Below are positions 41,205 to 54,217 of a stretch of 64,000 bases of DNA, one piece after another. Location: assembly GCA_024349245.1 (NCBI GenBank), contig JALDNG010000825.1, positions 62,001-126,000 on the forward strand, read 5' to 3'. The notes under the pieces are model-generated. The model ran no database searches. It had not been told where the DNA came from and worked only from the letters and a program-made list of their open reading frames with translations. Position 1 is the first letter of the stretch. Every line of letters begins with the position of its first letter. This stretch comes from Neodontobutis hainanensis. Its lineage: Eukaryota; Chordata; Actinopteri; Gobiiformes; Odontobutidae. The translations under genes were made by a program, and so were the position numbers.

Positions 41205-41935
41205 ATCCCATTTTAGATTTATTCAATGTAAAAAAAAAAATAGTGTGTTGTGGACAGTGGAATTTTGCAACGGGACTTGGAGCTTAAAGACTCAGGGTGA
41301 CCTACCAAGTACAGTCATATATTTTGTAAAACAATTAGAACTTTATTTAGTTTGCCATCATTCATTATGTGTCAAATGAGTACAATGCAAATGCTTGATC
41401 CCACTTCAGGCTTATTCAAAGATCTACATAGTGGGTTCGTGGACAAGGTGTTTCAAGCGTTTTCTTTCAAATTATTCTGATAAAAGCTATTTAGCTGGAC
41501 TTAGCAAGGCCCCCTGAGAAGGGCAAAACAAGTCCTGACTCGAAATTCCACTGTCCACGAACCTACTATTTTGTTACATTGAATGTAAAGTGGGATCGCT
41601 GGATCTCGGCCCTCGAAAGGGACAGGGCCTAAAAAAAAGTTTTTCTGATCTTTTTGAAACTTGGCAACCTGTTAGGGGGCCTTAGGATTAAGACAGGATC
41701 CCTGGTTTGGTGGCCCTAGCCCTTAAGGTGGCCGAGATCCAGCGATCCCACTTTAGATTTATTCAATGCAACAAAATAGTAGGTTCGGGGACAGTGGAAT
41801 TTGACAACAGGACTTGATTTGCCCTAGTCAGGGGGGCTTACTGACACCAGCAAAATAGTTTTTAAAACAATAATTTCAAGAAAAATGTGACCATTGAATA
41901 AGCCTTGAAGTGGGATCATGGAAAATACCGAGCTG
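41205..41935. repeat. Long imperfect inverted repeat of the fold-back family
   Basis: The centre is near 41671. The inner arms are GTGGGATCGCTGGATCTCGG (about 41590-41610) and CCGAGATCCAGCGATCCCAC (about 41734-41755). They continue outward through the AATAGTAGGTTCG-GGACAGTGG words at 41550-41575 and 41775-41795 to the GGACTTG and TTAGCTGG words. The left arm extends to about 41205 with a second nested copy; the right arm is recognisable to about 41935. Confidence 0.75.
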
Positions 41936-42262
41936 CATGAAGACTGGAGATATTTTTGGGGGAACCTATCATGAAACAAACTACATTACTGCACTCAGCT
42001 GGTTCTCCTGAGTAGGTAGAATCGAGATCCGTTGCCCAAATCCACCGTCCGCGAAAGCAGTATGTGTCCGATTACCCATTTCCACCGTCCACCGTCCGCG
42101 AAAGCACTATGTGTCCGATTGCCCTATTCCACCGTCCGCGAAAGCAGTGTCCATTTCACCATTGATTCAACATACTAAAATAGTGTGTTCGTGGACAGTG
42201 CAATTTTGGAACAAGACTTAGTGTTAAAGACTCAATGAGACCTACCATGTGCAGTCATAAAG
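41936..42262. repeat. Fourth satellite block leading into array B
   Basis: It carries CCGCGAAAGCAGTATGTGTC and related inner repeats, then CTAAAATAGTGTGTTCGTGG at about 42175, and the words GACTTAGTGTTAAAGACTCA and GACCTACCATGTGCAGTC. The last words also occur in every macrosatellite unit after the inverted repeat. So array B begins at a shared sequence. Confidence 0.7.
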
Positions 42263-42470
42263 TTTAATGATGCAATGAATGCTCTGCATTGAAACAATAA
42301 ATTAATGTTAATGGTTGCTATTTTGGATAACTTTAATAAATAAGGAGAAACTTGTTAATTCAATTTTACACTTGATGTTAAATGAACTCCAGCCTTTTAT
42401 TTTTGTAGCATTTTTATTCTTCTGTGAGCTGTGTCTGCTCACAGAACAATGCTGTTTCTTCAACAGCAAA

Positions 42471-42812
42471 ATCAGACAGTTTAACCATTGTGGAACCATC
42501 TGATGTGCCTGATAACCTGCAACACAAAATTATTGAGCTGCAAAGCAATGACGAATTCAAAGCTTAATACAACAACCTCCCTCTGCTCGACTTCTATAAA
42601 CTGCATGTACGTTCTGAGGATACATGCACATGAGTTTGCATCTTTGTTTGGGACAACCTACTGCTGTGAGCAGTTCTTTTCAAAACTGACTCTTGCAAAA
42701 AATTTATTCCGTTCAAGACTAACTGACACAAACTTGGAAAAGTATCATCATCATCATTATCACTGCCATCTAACATCAGACGTCTAACCAAAGAGAAGCA
42801 GTTCAACCATCG
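42471..42812 (+). pseudogene. hATC fragment, unit B1
   Basis: It has the same broken dimerisation-domain fragment as at 1075-1432 (DNLQHKIIELQSNDE, then HEFASLFGTTYCCEQFFSKL). The microsatellite inside is one CAT shorter than in B2-B4. Confidence 0.7.
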
Positions 42813-42986
42813 CATTAGAAAGGTTAGATATGTTTGTGTTTAATTTTTTTAGTAAGTTGTAATTTTGTATGAGCCTGAAGGTGGACTTCAGACTCATGTC
42901 CACCAAGGGTTGCTCTTCTGTGTTGATACATTTTCTTGTGAAGCCACCTTTTAAGAAACATGGCACTGGACCCATAATAGAAATAC

Positions 42987-43055
42987 TGCATTAGCCAGAA
43001 TCGAACCGGGCCTCCCGCGTGACAGGCGAGAATTCTACCACTGAACCACCAATGC
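42987..43055 (-). pseudogene. tRNA-Gly-derived copy with anticodon GTC
   Basis: It is 69 nt. The anticodon loop reads CTGTCAC instead of CTGCCAC, so the anticodon would be GTC (Asp). The T-stem side has lost two G (GCCAGAATCG), weakening the T arm. It is probably non-functional. Confidence 0.75.
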
Positions 43056-43954
43056 CCTTAGCAAGTTTTTACGGTCTCTGTCAGTGGGACCATAGCTCAA
43101 TGGTCTACCTGATTGCTTTAAGGCATTTGCGTAGTAATGGTGTGATCAACACCTTCAGCAATCCATCAGTATCCCGTATAATGGTCTATTAGGTCAAAAG
43201 TCTAATCATCCCCTAAGTTTTCCCGTTCCTTGAAACCACTTGGTCTCCTTGGTGCATTAAATCTGATGACATGCAACCATTCTGTTCAGGCTCTACCTTC
43301 AGTACTCAGTGTTCAGTGGGGCTACTCTTTGCTCTCGCTCTGATTTCGATGGCAGTTTCTGGCTTCTGGCCTTGGCTGAGCTAAGATGGTTGGGGAGAGA
43401 CACACCTCAAAGAGATGTGTTAGATCTATATAATGTACATTGTGTCTTTGTCCATATCTAAAGTATCATGTCAGCACTAAATGGTCATCTTACCATCATA
43501 TTTTCTTTAACCAAAAACTGAAAAAGCAGAACAAAATCTTCTCCACAGATTTATATTTCAATAAAAACTATTTAGCTGAAGTCAGCAAACCCCAAGAGTA
43601 GGAAAACTAAAGTCCTGTTGGAAAATTCCACTGTCCACAAACCCACTTTTTGTTATATTGAATAAATCTAAAGTGGGATCTCTTTATCTCAGCTCTTAAA
43701 TATTGTAGGGTCATAATATTTTTATATTCAATAAAACTAATTAGTGGGTTCATGGACATTGGAATTTTACAACGGGACTTAGTGCTAAAGACTCAGGAAG
43801 ACCTACCGAGTACAGTCGTATACTTTTTTAGAAACATTGGAACCTGTTTCTAGCTTGACCCAACTGGCAAACTAGAATCCTAAATTATAAACCAGAATCC
43901 AACCTTCATGTGAAATTCAGTGCTTGGACCAGGAACATTACAGATTTTTAGATT

Positions 43955-44509
43955 TTAGAGAAACAGACTTGAGGTGACTGCTGACACTCTCTGTGGTCCA
44001 AAGATGATTAGTCCAGTCTTGTCTCTGTTCAGTTGGCAAAAATTATTTTGCATCCACATGTCAGACTGACACAGTGAATGGATTGGTCCATTTTCACCTG
44101 CTGTGAGTGACATGTAAATCTGAGTATCATCTGCATAATTATGGTAGGATACGTCACAGCTGCGTATCAACTGGCCCAAAGGAAGCATGAATAATAGGGG
44201 TCCCAAGATAGACCTCTGTGGAACCCCATGTCAGTGTCATTTGGTCTGATACACAGTTACCAACCAAAACAAAGTACTTTCTGTCTGAATCCTGACTTTA
44301 ATGGATCAAAGCAGTTCTTTTCTTTAGAGAGGCTTGATGACAGCAGTTGTAGGGCCTTTAGAAATGTCCCAGACTGTAAGGAACTATTGACTAAATCAGT
44401 GAGTTGTGTTAACAAACTGCTTAGTACTGATTTTAGAAATCTAGTGGGTAAAACATTGAGGCAGCAGGTGGATGGACTCAGGCTTGAAAATGCCTCATGT
44501 TTCTGTTAA
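43955..44509 (-). pseudogene. L2 reverse transcriptase fragment, unit B1
   Basis: It is the same as 2574-3130, with YADDTQIYM near 44120. A 2-base loss (CCCCATGTCAG) removes the frame upstream of GVPQ. Confidence 0.7.
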
Positions 44510-45002
44510 AAACATAAAGTCAAGCTTTTATGAACTTATAAAATCATTATTTAAAAATATTTTTACTCAAAGACCTGACATTGAACACTGCAAGTTTCAA
44601 GTCTGTTTGAGCAGAACCTGAACTTATCTGTTTGGAGGATTTGAATCAGATTTATCTGATTAGACAATCTAACTGTCTTTCTTTTCTCCAATCCTCAACT
44701 TTTGACTGTAGCTATAGAGCTAGGGGTGAGTGTTCTCTCCCAGGGCCTCAGGTTGAAAAGTGGTTTATTATGACAAGAAGTCCTGGTACTCCTTGAAAGA
44801 TACGCCTCCTACCACTTTTACAGCATGATATAAAAGCTGATGTACTGTTTACCTTTGCCAAAGCAAACCTTATCCTGTACTATTGTCTTCCTGTGTGCTT
44901 TGTTTTATTCTTTCAAGAGTTAAAACCTTACCATTCATTCTAAATTGTACACTTTCTCCATCGTCTCTGTCATTGATCTGAACTAAATAGGAAGTTGACA
45001 TT

Positions 45003-45077
45003 TGGTGCAGTGACCGGATTTGAACTGGGGTTGCTGCGACCACAACGCATGAGTACTAACCACTATACGATCACGGC
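45003..45077 (-). pseudogene. tRNA-His-derived copy, unit B1
   Basis: It has the CCA-plus-tRNA layout of 212-286. It has one extra base in the anticodon stem (CATGCG) and one base lost near the T stem, so it cannot fold fully. Confidence 0.7.
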
Positions 45078-46365
45078 ACACCTTTAATGCTGGAAAAAAC
45101 TTATAAATAGTCTGATAATAAATAGATTTTCTATTACATTTGTTTGTGACACGGGCGCTCAAAGATTTAAAGAAGTTAAAGATCTAAAACGGGATCTAAA
45201 TAAAAAGCCGTGTTTGCTATTTTGCAAAGCTATTCTATGTATCAATAAGAACGAGACCTATTAGTGGCAATAACTATCAGTGTCATTCCAACCCCACACG
45301 GTAAGAAAGCGATAAGAATAACTGGGACACAAATATTGGAGGAGAATGAATATTATCACTTACAAAAGGGAAAAATGTGGAAAAAACATTACCAGATCCT
45401 GGGACTAGAAAAAAAATTAGTATGTATTTTCTGGTAGAGTTCTGACAAATGTCTGGAGACAGTGGATACAACACAACCACTGTTTGGGTTAATTGAGAAT
45501 TTTCCCACAGCAACTCAAAATAACAGAGTTTTCATATCACTCTTCCTTTCTTTACTCACTCTTTTTTTTTTTTTTTTTAGAGCTGGTGTTTTTGCTCCAC
45601 TCTCAATTTTGGACCCTTTACATTAAAAAAAAAAAACTTTTAATGATGCAATGAATGCTCTGCATTGAAACAATAAATTAATGTTAATGGTTGCTATTTT
45701 GGATAACTTTAATAAATAAGGAGAAACTTGTTAATTCAATTTTACACTTGATGTTAAATGAACTCCAGCCTTTTATTTTTGTAGCATTTTTATTCTTCTG
45801 TGAGCTGTGTCTGCTCACAGAACAATGCTGTTTCTTCAACAGCAAAATCAGACAGTTTAACCATTGTGGAACCATCTGATGTGCCTGATAACCTGCAACA
45901 CAAAATTATTGAGCTGCAAAGCAATGACGAATTCAAAGCTTAATACAACAACCTCCCTCTGCTCGACTTCTATAAACTGCATGTACGTTCTGAGGATACA
46001 TGCACATGAGTTTGCATCTTTGTTTGGGACAACCTACTGCTATGAGCAGTTCTTTTTAAAACTGACTCTTGCAAAAAATTTATTCCGTTCAAGACTAACT
46101 GACACAAACTTGGAAAAGTATCATCATCATCATCATTATCACTGCCATCTAACATCAGACGTCTAACCAAAGAGAAGCAGTTCAACCATCGCATTAGAAA
46201 GGTTAGATATGTTTGTGTTTAATTTTTTTAGTAAGTTGTAATTTTGTATGAGCCTGAAGGTGGACTTCAGACTCATGTCCACCAAGGGTTGCTCTTGTGT
46301 GTTGATACATTTTCTTGTGAAGCCACCTTTTAAGAAACATGGCACTGGACCCATAATAGAAATTC

Positions 46366-46431
46366 TGCATTAGCCGAATCGAACCCGGCCTCCCGTGGCA
46401 GGCGAGAATTCTACCACTGAACCACCAATGC
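46366..46431 (-). pseudogene. tRNA-Gly-derived copy, unit B2
   Basis: It is 66 nt, five short of the intact copy. Deletions hit the T stem (GCCGAATCG) and the anticodon 3' stem (CCCGTGGC). The anticodon GCC is kept, but folding is lost. Confidence 0.75.
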
Positions 46432-47340
46432 CCTTAGCAAGGTTTTTACGGTCTCTGTCAGTGGGACCATAGCTCAATGGTCTACCTGATTGCTTTAAGG
46501 CATTTGCGTAGTAATGGTGTGATCAACACCTTCAGCAATCCATCAGTATCCCGTATAATGGTCTATTAGGTCAAAAGTCTAATCATCCCCTAAGTTTTCC
46601 CGTTCCTTGAAACCACTTGGTCTCCTTGGTGCATTAAATCTGATGACATGCAACCATTCTGTTCAGGCTCTACCTTCAGTACTCAGTGTTCAGTGGGGCT
46701 ACTCTTTGCTCCGGCCCCTCGCTCTGATTTCGATGGCAGTTTCTGGCTTCTGGCCTTGGCTGAGCTAAGATGGTTGGGGGAGAGACACACCTCAAAAGAG
46801 ATGTGTTAGATCTATATAATGTACATTGTGTCTTTGTCCATATCTAAAGTATCATGTCAGCACTAAATGGTCATCTTACCATCATATTTTCTTTAACCAA
46901 AAACTGAAAAAAGCAGAACAAAATCTTCTCCACAGATTTATATTTCAATAAAAACTATTTAGCTGAAGTCAGCAAACCCCCAAGAGTAGGAAAACTAAAG
47001 TCCTGTTGGAAAATTCCACTGTCCACAAACCCACTTTTTTGTTATATTGAATAAATCTAAAGTGGGATCTCTTTATCTCAGCTCTTAAATATTGTAGGGT
47101 CATAATATTTTTATATTCAATAAAACTAATTAGTGGGTTCATGGACATTGGAATTTTACAACGGGACTTAGTGCTAAAGACTCAGGAAGACCTACAGTAC
47201 AGTCGTATACTTTTTAGAAACATTGGAACCTGTTTCTAGCTTGACCCAACTGGCAAACTAGAATCCTAAATTATAAACCAGAATCCAACCTTCATGTGAA
47301 ATTCAGTGCTTGGACCAGGAACATTACAGATTTTTAGATT

Positions 47341-47896
47341 TTAGAGAAACAGACTTGAGGTGACTGCTGACACTCTCTGTGGTCCAAAGATGATTAGTCC
47401 AGTCTTGTCTCTGTTCAGTTGGCAAAAATTATTTTGCATCCACATGTCAGACTGACACAGTGAATGGATTGGTCCATTTTCACCTGCTGTGAGTGACATG
47501 TAAATCTGAGTATCATCTGCATAATTATGGTAGGATACGTCACAGCTGCGTATCAACTGGCCCAAAGGAAGCATGAATAATAGGGGTCCCAAGATAGACC
47601 TCTGTGGAACCCCACATGTCAGTGTCATTTGGTCTGATACACAGTTACCAACCAAAACAAAGTACTTTCTGTCTGAATCCTGACTTTAATGGATCAAAGC
47701 AGTTCTTTTCTTTAGGAGAGGCTTGATGACAGCAGTTGTAGGGCCTTTAGAAATGTCCCAGACTGTAAGGAACTATTGACTAAATCAGTGAGTTGTGTTA
47801 ACAAACTGCTTAGTACTGATTTTAGAAATCTAGTGGGTAAAACATTGAGGCAGCAGGTGGATGGACTCAGGCTTGAAAATGCCTCATGTTTCTGTT
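47341..47896 (-). pseudogene. L2 reverse transcriptase fragment, unit B2
   Basis: The frame 47655-47341 is open and contains TLTCGVPQRSILGPLLFM and YHNYADDTQIYM. The N-terminal piece lies at 47890-47690 in other frames. Confidence 0.7.
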
Positions 47897-48391
47897 AAAA
47901 ACATAAAGTCAAGCTTTTATGAACTTATAAAATCATTATTTAAAAATATTTTTACTCAAAGACCTGACATTGAACACTGCAAGTTTCAAGTCTGTTTGAG
48001 CAGAACCTGAACTTATCTGTTTGGAGGATTTGAATCAGATTTATCTGATTAGACAATCTAACTGTCTTTCTTTTCTCCAATCCTCAACTTTTGACTGTAG
48101 CTATAGAGCTAGGGGTGAGTGTTCTCTCCCAGGGCCTCAGGTTGAAAAGTGGTGTATTATGACAAGAAGTCCTGGTACTCCTTGAAAGATACGCCTCCTA
48201 CCACTTTTACAGCATGATATAAAAGCTGATGTACTGTTTACCTTTGCCAAAGCAAACCTTATCCTGTACTATTGTCTTCCTGTGTGCTTTGTTTTATTCT
48301 TTCAAGAGTTAAAACCTTACCATTCATTCTAAATTGTACACTTTCTCCATCGTCTCTGTCATTGATCTGAACTAAATAGGAAGTTGACATT

Positions 48392-48466
48392 TGGTGCAGT
48401 GACCCGGATTCGAACCAGGGTTGCTGCGACCACAACGCAGAGTACTAACCACTATACGATCACGGC
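48392..48466 (-). pseudogene. tRNA-His-derived copy, unit B2 (best preserved)
   Basis: The anticodon arm (CTGCG/CGCAG, GTG) and the T arm are intact, and the B box GGTTCGAATCC is perfect. The acceptor has one mismatch (GCCGTGA against TCACTGC). CCA is encoded at 48395-side as TGG (48392-48394). It could still be transcribed by Pol III, though no TTTT run is close downstream here. Confidence 0.65.
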
Positions 48467-49741
48467 ACACCTTTAATGCTAGAAAAAAAACTTATAAATA
48501 GTCTGATAATAAATAGATTTTCTATTACATTTGTTTGTGACACGGGAGTGCGGCGCTCAAAGATTTAAAGAAGTTAAAGATCTAAATAAAAAGCCGTGTT
48601 TGCTATTTTGCAAAGCTATTCTATGTATCAATAAGAACGAGACCTATTAGTGGCACTAACTATCAGTGTCATTCCAACCCCTGATATAAGAAAGCGATAA
48701 GAATAGCTGGGACACAAATATTGGAGGAGAATGAATATTATCACTTACAAAAGGGAAAAATGTGGAAAAACATTACCAGATCCTGGGACTAGAAAAAAAG
48801 TATGTATTTTCTGGTAGAGTTCTGACAAATGTCTGGAGACAGTGGATACAACACAACCACTGTTTGGGTTAATTGAGAATTTTCCCACAGCAACTCAAAA
48901 TAACAGAGTTTTCATATCACTCTTCCTTTCTTTACTCACTCTTTTTTTTTTTTTTTTTAGAGCTGGTGTTTTGCTCCACTCTAAATTTTGGACCCTTTAC
49001 ATTAAAAAAAAAAACTTTTAATGATGCAATGAATGCTCTGCATTGAAACAATAAATTAATGTTAATGGTTGCTATTTTGGATAACTTTAATAAATAAGGA
49101 GAAACTTGTTAATTCAATTTTACACTTGATGTTAAATGAACTCCAGCCTTTTATTTTTGTAGCATTTTTATTCTTCTGTGAGCTGTGTCTGCTCACAGAA
49201 CAATGCTGTTTCTTCAACAGCAAAATCAGACAGTTTAACCATCGTGGAACCATCTGATGTGCCTGATAACCTGCACCACAAAATTATTGAGCTGCAAAGC
49301 AATGACGAATTCAAAGCTTAATACAACAACCTCCCTCTACTCGACTTCTATAAACTGCATGTACGTTCTGAGGATACATGCACATGAGTTTGCATCTTTG
49401 TTTGGGACAACCTACTGCTGTGAGCAGTTCTTTTCAAAACTGACTCTTGCAAAAATTTATTCCGTTCAAGACTAACTGACACAAACTTGGAAAAGTATCA
49501 TCATCATCATCATTATCACTGCCATCTAACATCAGACGTCTAACCAAAGGAAGCAGTTCAACCATCGCATTAGAAAGGTTAGATATGTCTGTGTTTAATT
49601 TTTTTAGTAAGTTGTAATTTTGTATGAGCCTGAAGGTGGACTTCAGACTCATGTCCACCAAGGGTTGCTCTTGTGTGTTGATACATTTTCTTGTGAAGCC
49701 ACCTTTTAAGAAACATGGCACTGGACCCATAATAGAAATAC

Positions 49742-49810
49742 TGCATTAGCCGGAATTGAACACCGGCCTCCGCGTGGCAGGCGAGAATTCTACCACTGAA
49801 CCAACAATGC
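49742..49810 (-). pseudogene. tRNA-Gly-derived copy, unit B3
   Basis: It is 69 nt. The T arm is altered (CCGGAATTGAACACCGG on the plus strand) and one base is lost in the anticodon stem (CCGCGTGG). Anticodon GCC is kept. Confidence 0.75.
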
Positions 49811-50721
49811 CCTTAGCAAGGTTTTTACGGTCTCTGTCAGTGGGACCATAGCTCAATGGTCTACCTGATTGCTTTAAGGCATTTGCGTAGTAATGGTGTG
49901 ATCAACACCTTCAGCAATCCATCAGCATCCCCTATAATGGTCTATTAGGTCAAAAAGTCTAATCATCCCCTAAGTTTTCCCGTTCCTTGAAACCACTTGG
50001 TCTCCTTGGTGCATTAAATCTGATGACATGCAACCATTCTGTTCAGGCTCTACCTTCAGTAGTCAGTGTTTAGTGGGGCTACTCTTTGCTCCGGCCCTCG
50101 CTCTGATTTCGATGGCAGTTTCTGGCTTCTGGCCTTGGCTGAGCTAAGATGGTTGGGAGAGACACACCTCAAAAGAGATGTGTTAGATCTATATAATGTA
50201 CATTGTGTCTTTGTCCATATCTAAAGTATCATGTCAGCACTAAATGGTCATCTTACCATCATATTTTCTTTAACCAAAAACTGAAAAAGCAGAACAAAAT
50301 CTTCTCCACAGATTTATATTTCAATAAAACTATTTAGCTGAAGTCAGCAAACCCCCAAGAGTAGGAAAACTAAAGTCCTGTTGGAAAATTCCACTGTCCA
50401 CAAACCCACTTTTTTGTTATATTGAATAAATCTAAAGTGGGATCTCTTTATCTCAGCTCTTAAATATTGTAGGGTCATAATATTTTTATATTCAATAAAA
50501 CTAATTAGTGGGTTCATGGACATTGGAATTTTACAACGGGACTTAGTGCTAAAGACTCAGGAAGACCTACCGAGTACAGTCGTATACTTTTTTAGAAACA
50601 TTGGAACCTGTTTCTAGCTTGACCCAACTGGCAAACTAGAATCCTAAATTATAAACCAGAATCCAACCTTCATGTGAAATTCAGTGCTTGGACCAGGAAC
50701 ATTACAGATTTTTAGATTTTA

Positions 50722-51273
50722 GAGAAACAGACTTGAGGTGACTGCTGACACTCTCTGTGGTCCAAAGATGATTAGTCCAGTCTTGTCTCTGTTCAGTTGG
50801 CAAAAATTATTTTGCATCCACATGTCAGACTGACACAGTGAATGGATTGGTCCATTTTCACCTGCTGTGAGTGACATGTAAATCTGAGTATCATCTGCAT
50901 AATTATGGTAGGATCGTCACAGCTGCGTATCAACTGGCCCAAAGGAAGCATGAATAATAGGGGTCCCAAGATAGACCTCTGTGGAACCCCACATGTCAGT
51001 GTCATTTGGTCTGATACACAGTTACCAACCAAAACAAAGTACTTTCTGTCTGAATCCTGACTTTAATGGATCAAAGCAGTTCTTTTCTTTAGGAGAGGCT
51101 TGATGACAGCAGTTGTAGGGCCTTTAGAAATGTCCCAGACTGTAAGGAACTATTGACTAAATCAGTGAGTTGTGTTAACAAACTGCTTAGTACTGATTTT
51201 AGAAATCTAGTGGGTAAAACATTGAGGCAGCAGGTGGATGGACTCAGGCTTGAAAATGCCTCATGTTTCTGTT
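50722..51273 (-). pseudogene. L2 reverse transcriptase fragment, unit B3
   Basis: A one-base deletion (GGATCGTCAC) breaks the frame just before the YADD block, so the frame ends at 50793. Confidence 0.7.
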
Positions 51274-52680
51274 AAAAACATAAAGTCAAGCTTTTATGAA
51301 CTTATAAAATCATTATTTAAAAAATATTTTTTACTCAAAGACCTGACATTGAACACTGCAAGTTTCAAGTCTGTTTGAGCAGAACCTGAACTTATCTGTT
51401 TGGAGGGGATTTGAATCAAATTTATCTGATTAGACAATCTAACTGTCTTTCTTTTCTCCAATCCTCAACTTTTGACTTTAGCTATAGAGCTAGGGGTGAG
51501 TGTTCTTTCCCAGGGCCTCAGGTTGAAAAGTGGTTTATTATGACAAGAAGTCCTGGTACTCCTTGAAAGATACGCCTCCTACCACTTTTACAGCATGATA
51601 TAAAAGCTGATGTATTGTTTACCGTTGCCAAAGCAAACCGTATCCTGTACTATTGTCTTCCTGTGTGCTTTGTTTTATTCTTTCAAGAGTTAAAACCTTA
51701 CCATTCATTCTAAATTGTACACTTTCTCCATCGTCTCTGTCATTGATCTGAACTTAAAAGGAAGTTGACATTTGGTGCCGTATAATGTCACTTACAAAGG
51801 GAAAATATTAAAAGTAAAAATATTACCAAAACCGGGAAAAGGAAAAAAATGACTATGTATTTTTCTTTTACAGTTCTGACAAGTTTTTTTTTTTTTGTTA
51901 GCTGGAGTTTTGATCCTTTTTATTGGTGGACCTTTTACAGTCAACAAACCTTTTAATGATGCAATAAATGATCTGCACTGAAACAATAAATTAATGTTAA
52001 TGGTTGCTATTTTGGATAACTTTAATAAATAAGGAGAAACTTGTTAATTCAATTTTACACTTGATGTTAAATGAACTCCAGCCTTTTATTTTTTGTAGCA
52101 TTTTTTATTCTTCTGTGAGCTGTGTCTGCTCACAGAACAATGCTGTTTCTTCAACAGCAAAATCAGACAGTTTAACCATCGTGGAACCATCTGATGTGCC
52201 TGATAACCTGCACCACAAAATTATTGAGCTGCAAAGCAATGACGAATTCAAAGCTTAATACAACAACCTCCCTCTACTCGACTTCTATAAACTGCATGTA
52301 CGTTCTGAGGATACATGCACATGAGTTTGCATCTTTGTTTGGGACAACCTACTGCTGTGAGCAGTTCTTTTCAAAACTGACTCTTGCAAAAAATTTATTC
52401 CGTTCAAGACTAACTGACACAAACTTGGAAAAGTATCATCATCATCATCATTATCACTGCCATCTAACATCAGACGTCTAACCAAAGGGAAGCAGTTCAA
52501 CCATCGCATTAGAAAGGTTAGATATGTCTGTGTTTAATTTTTTTAGTAAGTTGTAATTTTGTATGAGCCTGAAGGTGGACTTCAGACTCATGTCCACCAA
52601 GGGTTGCTCTTGTGTGTTGATACATTTTCTTGTGAAGCCACCTTTTAAGAAACATGGCACTGGACCCATAATAGAAATAC

Positions 52681-52751
52681 TGCATTAGCCGGGAATTGAA
52701 CACCGGCCTCCCGCGTGGCAGGCGAGAATTCTACCACTGAACCAACAATGC
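52681..52751 (-). pseudogene. tRNA-Gly-derived copy, unit B4
   Basis: It is the full 71 nt with intact anticodon arm (GCC). The T loop and stem are changed (GGGAATTGAACACCGGCC on the plus strand), giving a poor B box. The D arm has ACCAACAATGC in place of ACCACCAATGC. Confidence 0.65.
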
Positions 52752-53659
52752 CCTTAGCAAGGTTTTTACGGTCTCTGTCAGTGGGACCATAGCTCAATGG
52801 TCTACCTGATTGCTTTAAGGCATTTGCGTAGTAATGGTGTGATCAACACCTTCAGCAATCCATCAGTATCCCGTATAATGGTCTATTAGGTCAAAAGTCT
52901 AATCATCCCCTAAGTTTTCCCGTTCCTTGAAACCACTTGGTCTCCTTGGTGCATTAAATCTGATGACATGCAACCATTCTGTTCAGGCTCTACCTTCAGT
53001 AGTCAGTGTTTAGTGGGGCTACTCTTTGCTCCGGCCCCTCGCTCTGATTTCGATGGCAGTTTCTGGCTTCTGGCCTTGGCTGAGCTAAGATGGTTGGGGA
53101 GAGACACACCTCAAAAGAGATGTGTTAGATCTATATAATGTACATTGTGTCTTTGTCCATATCTAAAGTATCATGTCAGCACTAAATGGTCATCTTACCA
53201 TCATATTTTCTTTAACCAAAAACTGAAAAAGCAGAACAAAATCTTCTCCACAGATTTATATTTCAATAAAAACTATTTAGCTGAAGTCAGCAAACCCCAA
53301 GAGTAGGAAAACTAAAGTCCTGTTGGAAAATTCCACTGTCCACAAACCCACTTTTTGTTATATTGAATAAATCTAAAGTGGGATCTCTTTATCTCAGCTC
53401 TTAAATATTGTAGGGTCATAATATTTTTATATTCAATAAAACTAATTAGTGGGTTCATGGACATTGGAATTTTACAACGGGACTTAGTGCTAAAGACTCA
53501 GGAAGACCTACCGAGTACAGTCGTATACTTTTTTAGAAACATTGGAACCTGTTTCTAGCTTGACCCAACTGGCAAACTAGAATCCTAAATTATAAACCAG
53601 AATCCAACCTTCATGTGAAATTCAGTGCTTGGACCAGGAACATTACAGATTTTTAGATT

Positions 53660-54217
53660 TTAGAGAAACAGACTTGAGGTGACTGCTGACACTCTCTGTG
53701 GTCCAAAGATGATTAGTCCAGTCTTGTCTCTGTTCAGTTGGCAAAAATTATTTTGCATCCACATGTCAGACTGACACAGTGAATGGATTGGTCCATTTTC
53801 ACCTGCTGTGAGTGACATGTAAATCTGAGTATCATCTGCATAATTATGGTAGGATACGTCACAGCTGCGTATCAACTGGCCCAAAGGAAGCATGAATAAT
53901 AGGGGTCCCAAGATAGACCTCTGTGGAACCCCACATGTCAGTGTCATTTGGTCTGATACACAGTTACCAACCAAAACAAAGTACTTTCTGTCTGAATCCT
54001 GACTTTAATGGATCAAAGCAGTTCTTTTCTTTAGGAGAGGCTTGATGACAGCAGTTGTAGGGCCTTTAGAAATGTCCCAGACTGTAAGGAACTATTGACT
54101 AAATCAGTGAGTTGTGTTAACAAACTGCTTAGTACTGATTTTAGAAATCTAGTGGGTAAAACATTGAGGCAGCAGGTGGATGGACTCAGGCTTGAAAATG
54201 CCTCATGTTTCTGTTAA
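53660..54217 (-). pseudogene. L2 reverse transcriptase fragment, unit B4
   Basis: It is the same as in B2. The frame 53974-53660 is open across GVPQ and YADD. Confidence 0.7.

Larger units (their letters stand above)
42263..45638 (+). repeat. Array B, unit 1 (long type, 3376 bp)
   Basis: Order of parts: hATC fragment, CAT microsatellite, Penelope tail, tRNA-Gly, inverted repeat (near 43620-43790), L2 fragment, LTR-like segment (44791-45002) and tRNA-His. It is nearly identical to units 2-4 over shared parts. The direct neighbour on the left is fold-back satellite, not another unit. Confidence 0.93.
45639..49016 (+). repeat. Array B, unit 2 (long type, 3378 bp)
   Basis: Parts are as in unit 1. 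hATC lies at about 45846-46191, L2 fragment at 47341-47896 and LTR-like segment at 48182-48391. The unit differs from B1 mainly by single-base indels in homopolymers. Confidence 0.93.
49017..51951 (+). repeat. Array B, unit 3 (short type, 2935 bp)
   Basis: Parts are hATC at about 49222-49568, Penelope tail at 49624-49711, L2 at 50722-51273 and LTR-like segment at 51556-51784. It ends with the GGTGCCGTATAATGTCACTT junction and so has no tRNA-His. Its 3' quarter is of the diverged short type also seen in array A. Confidence 0.93.
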
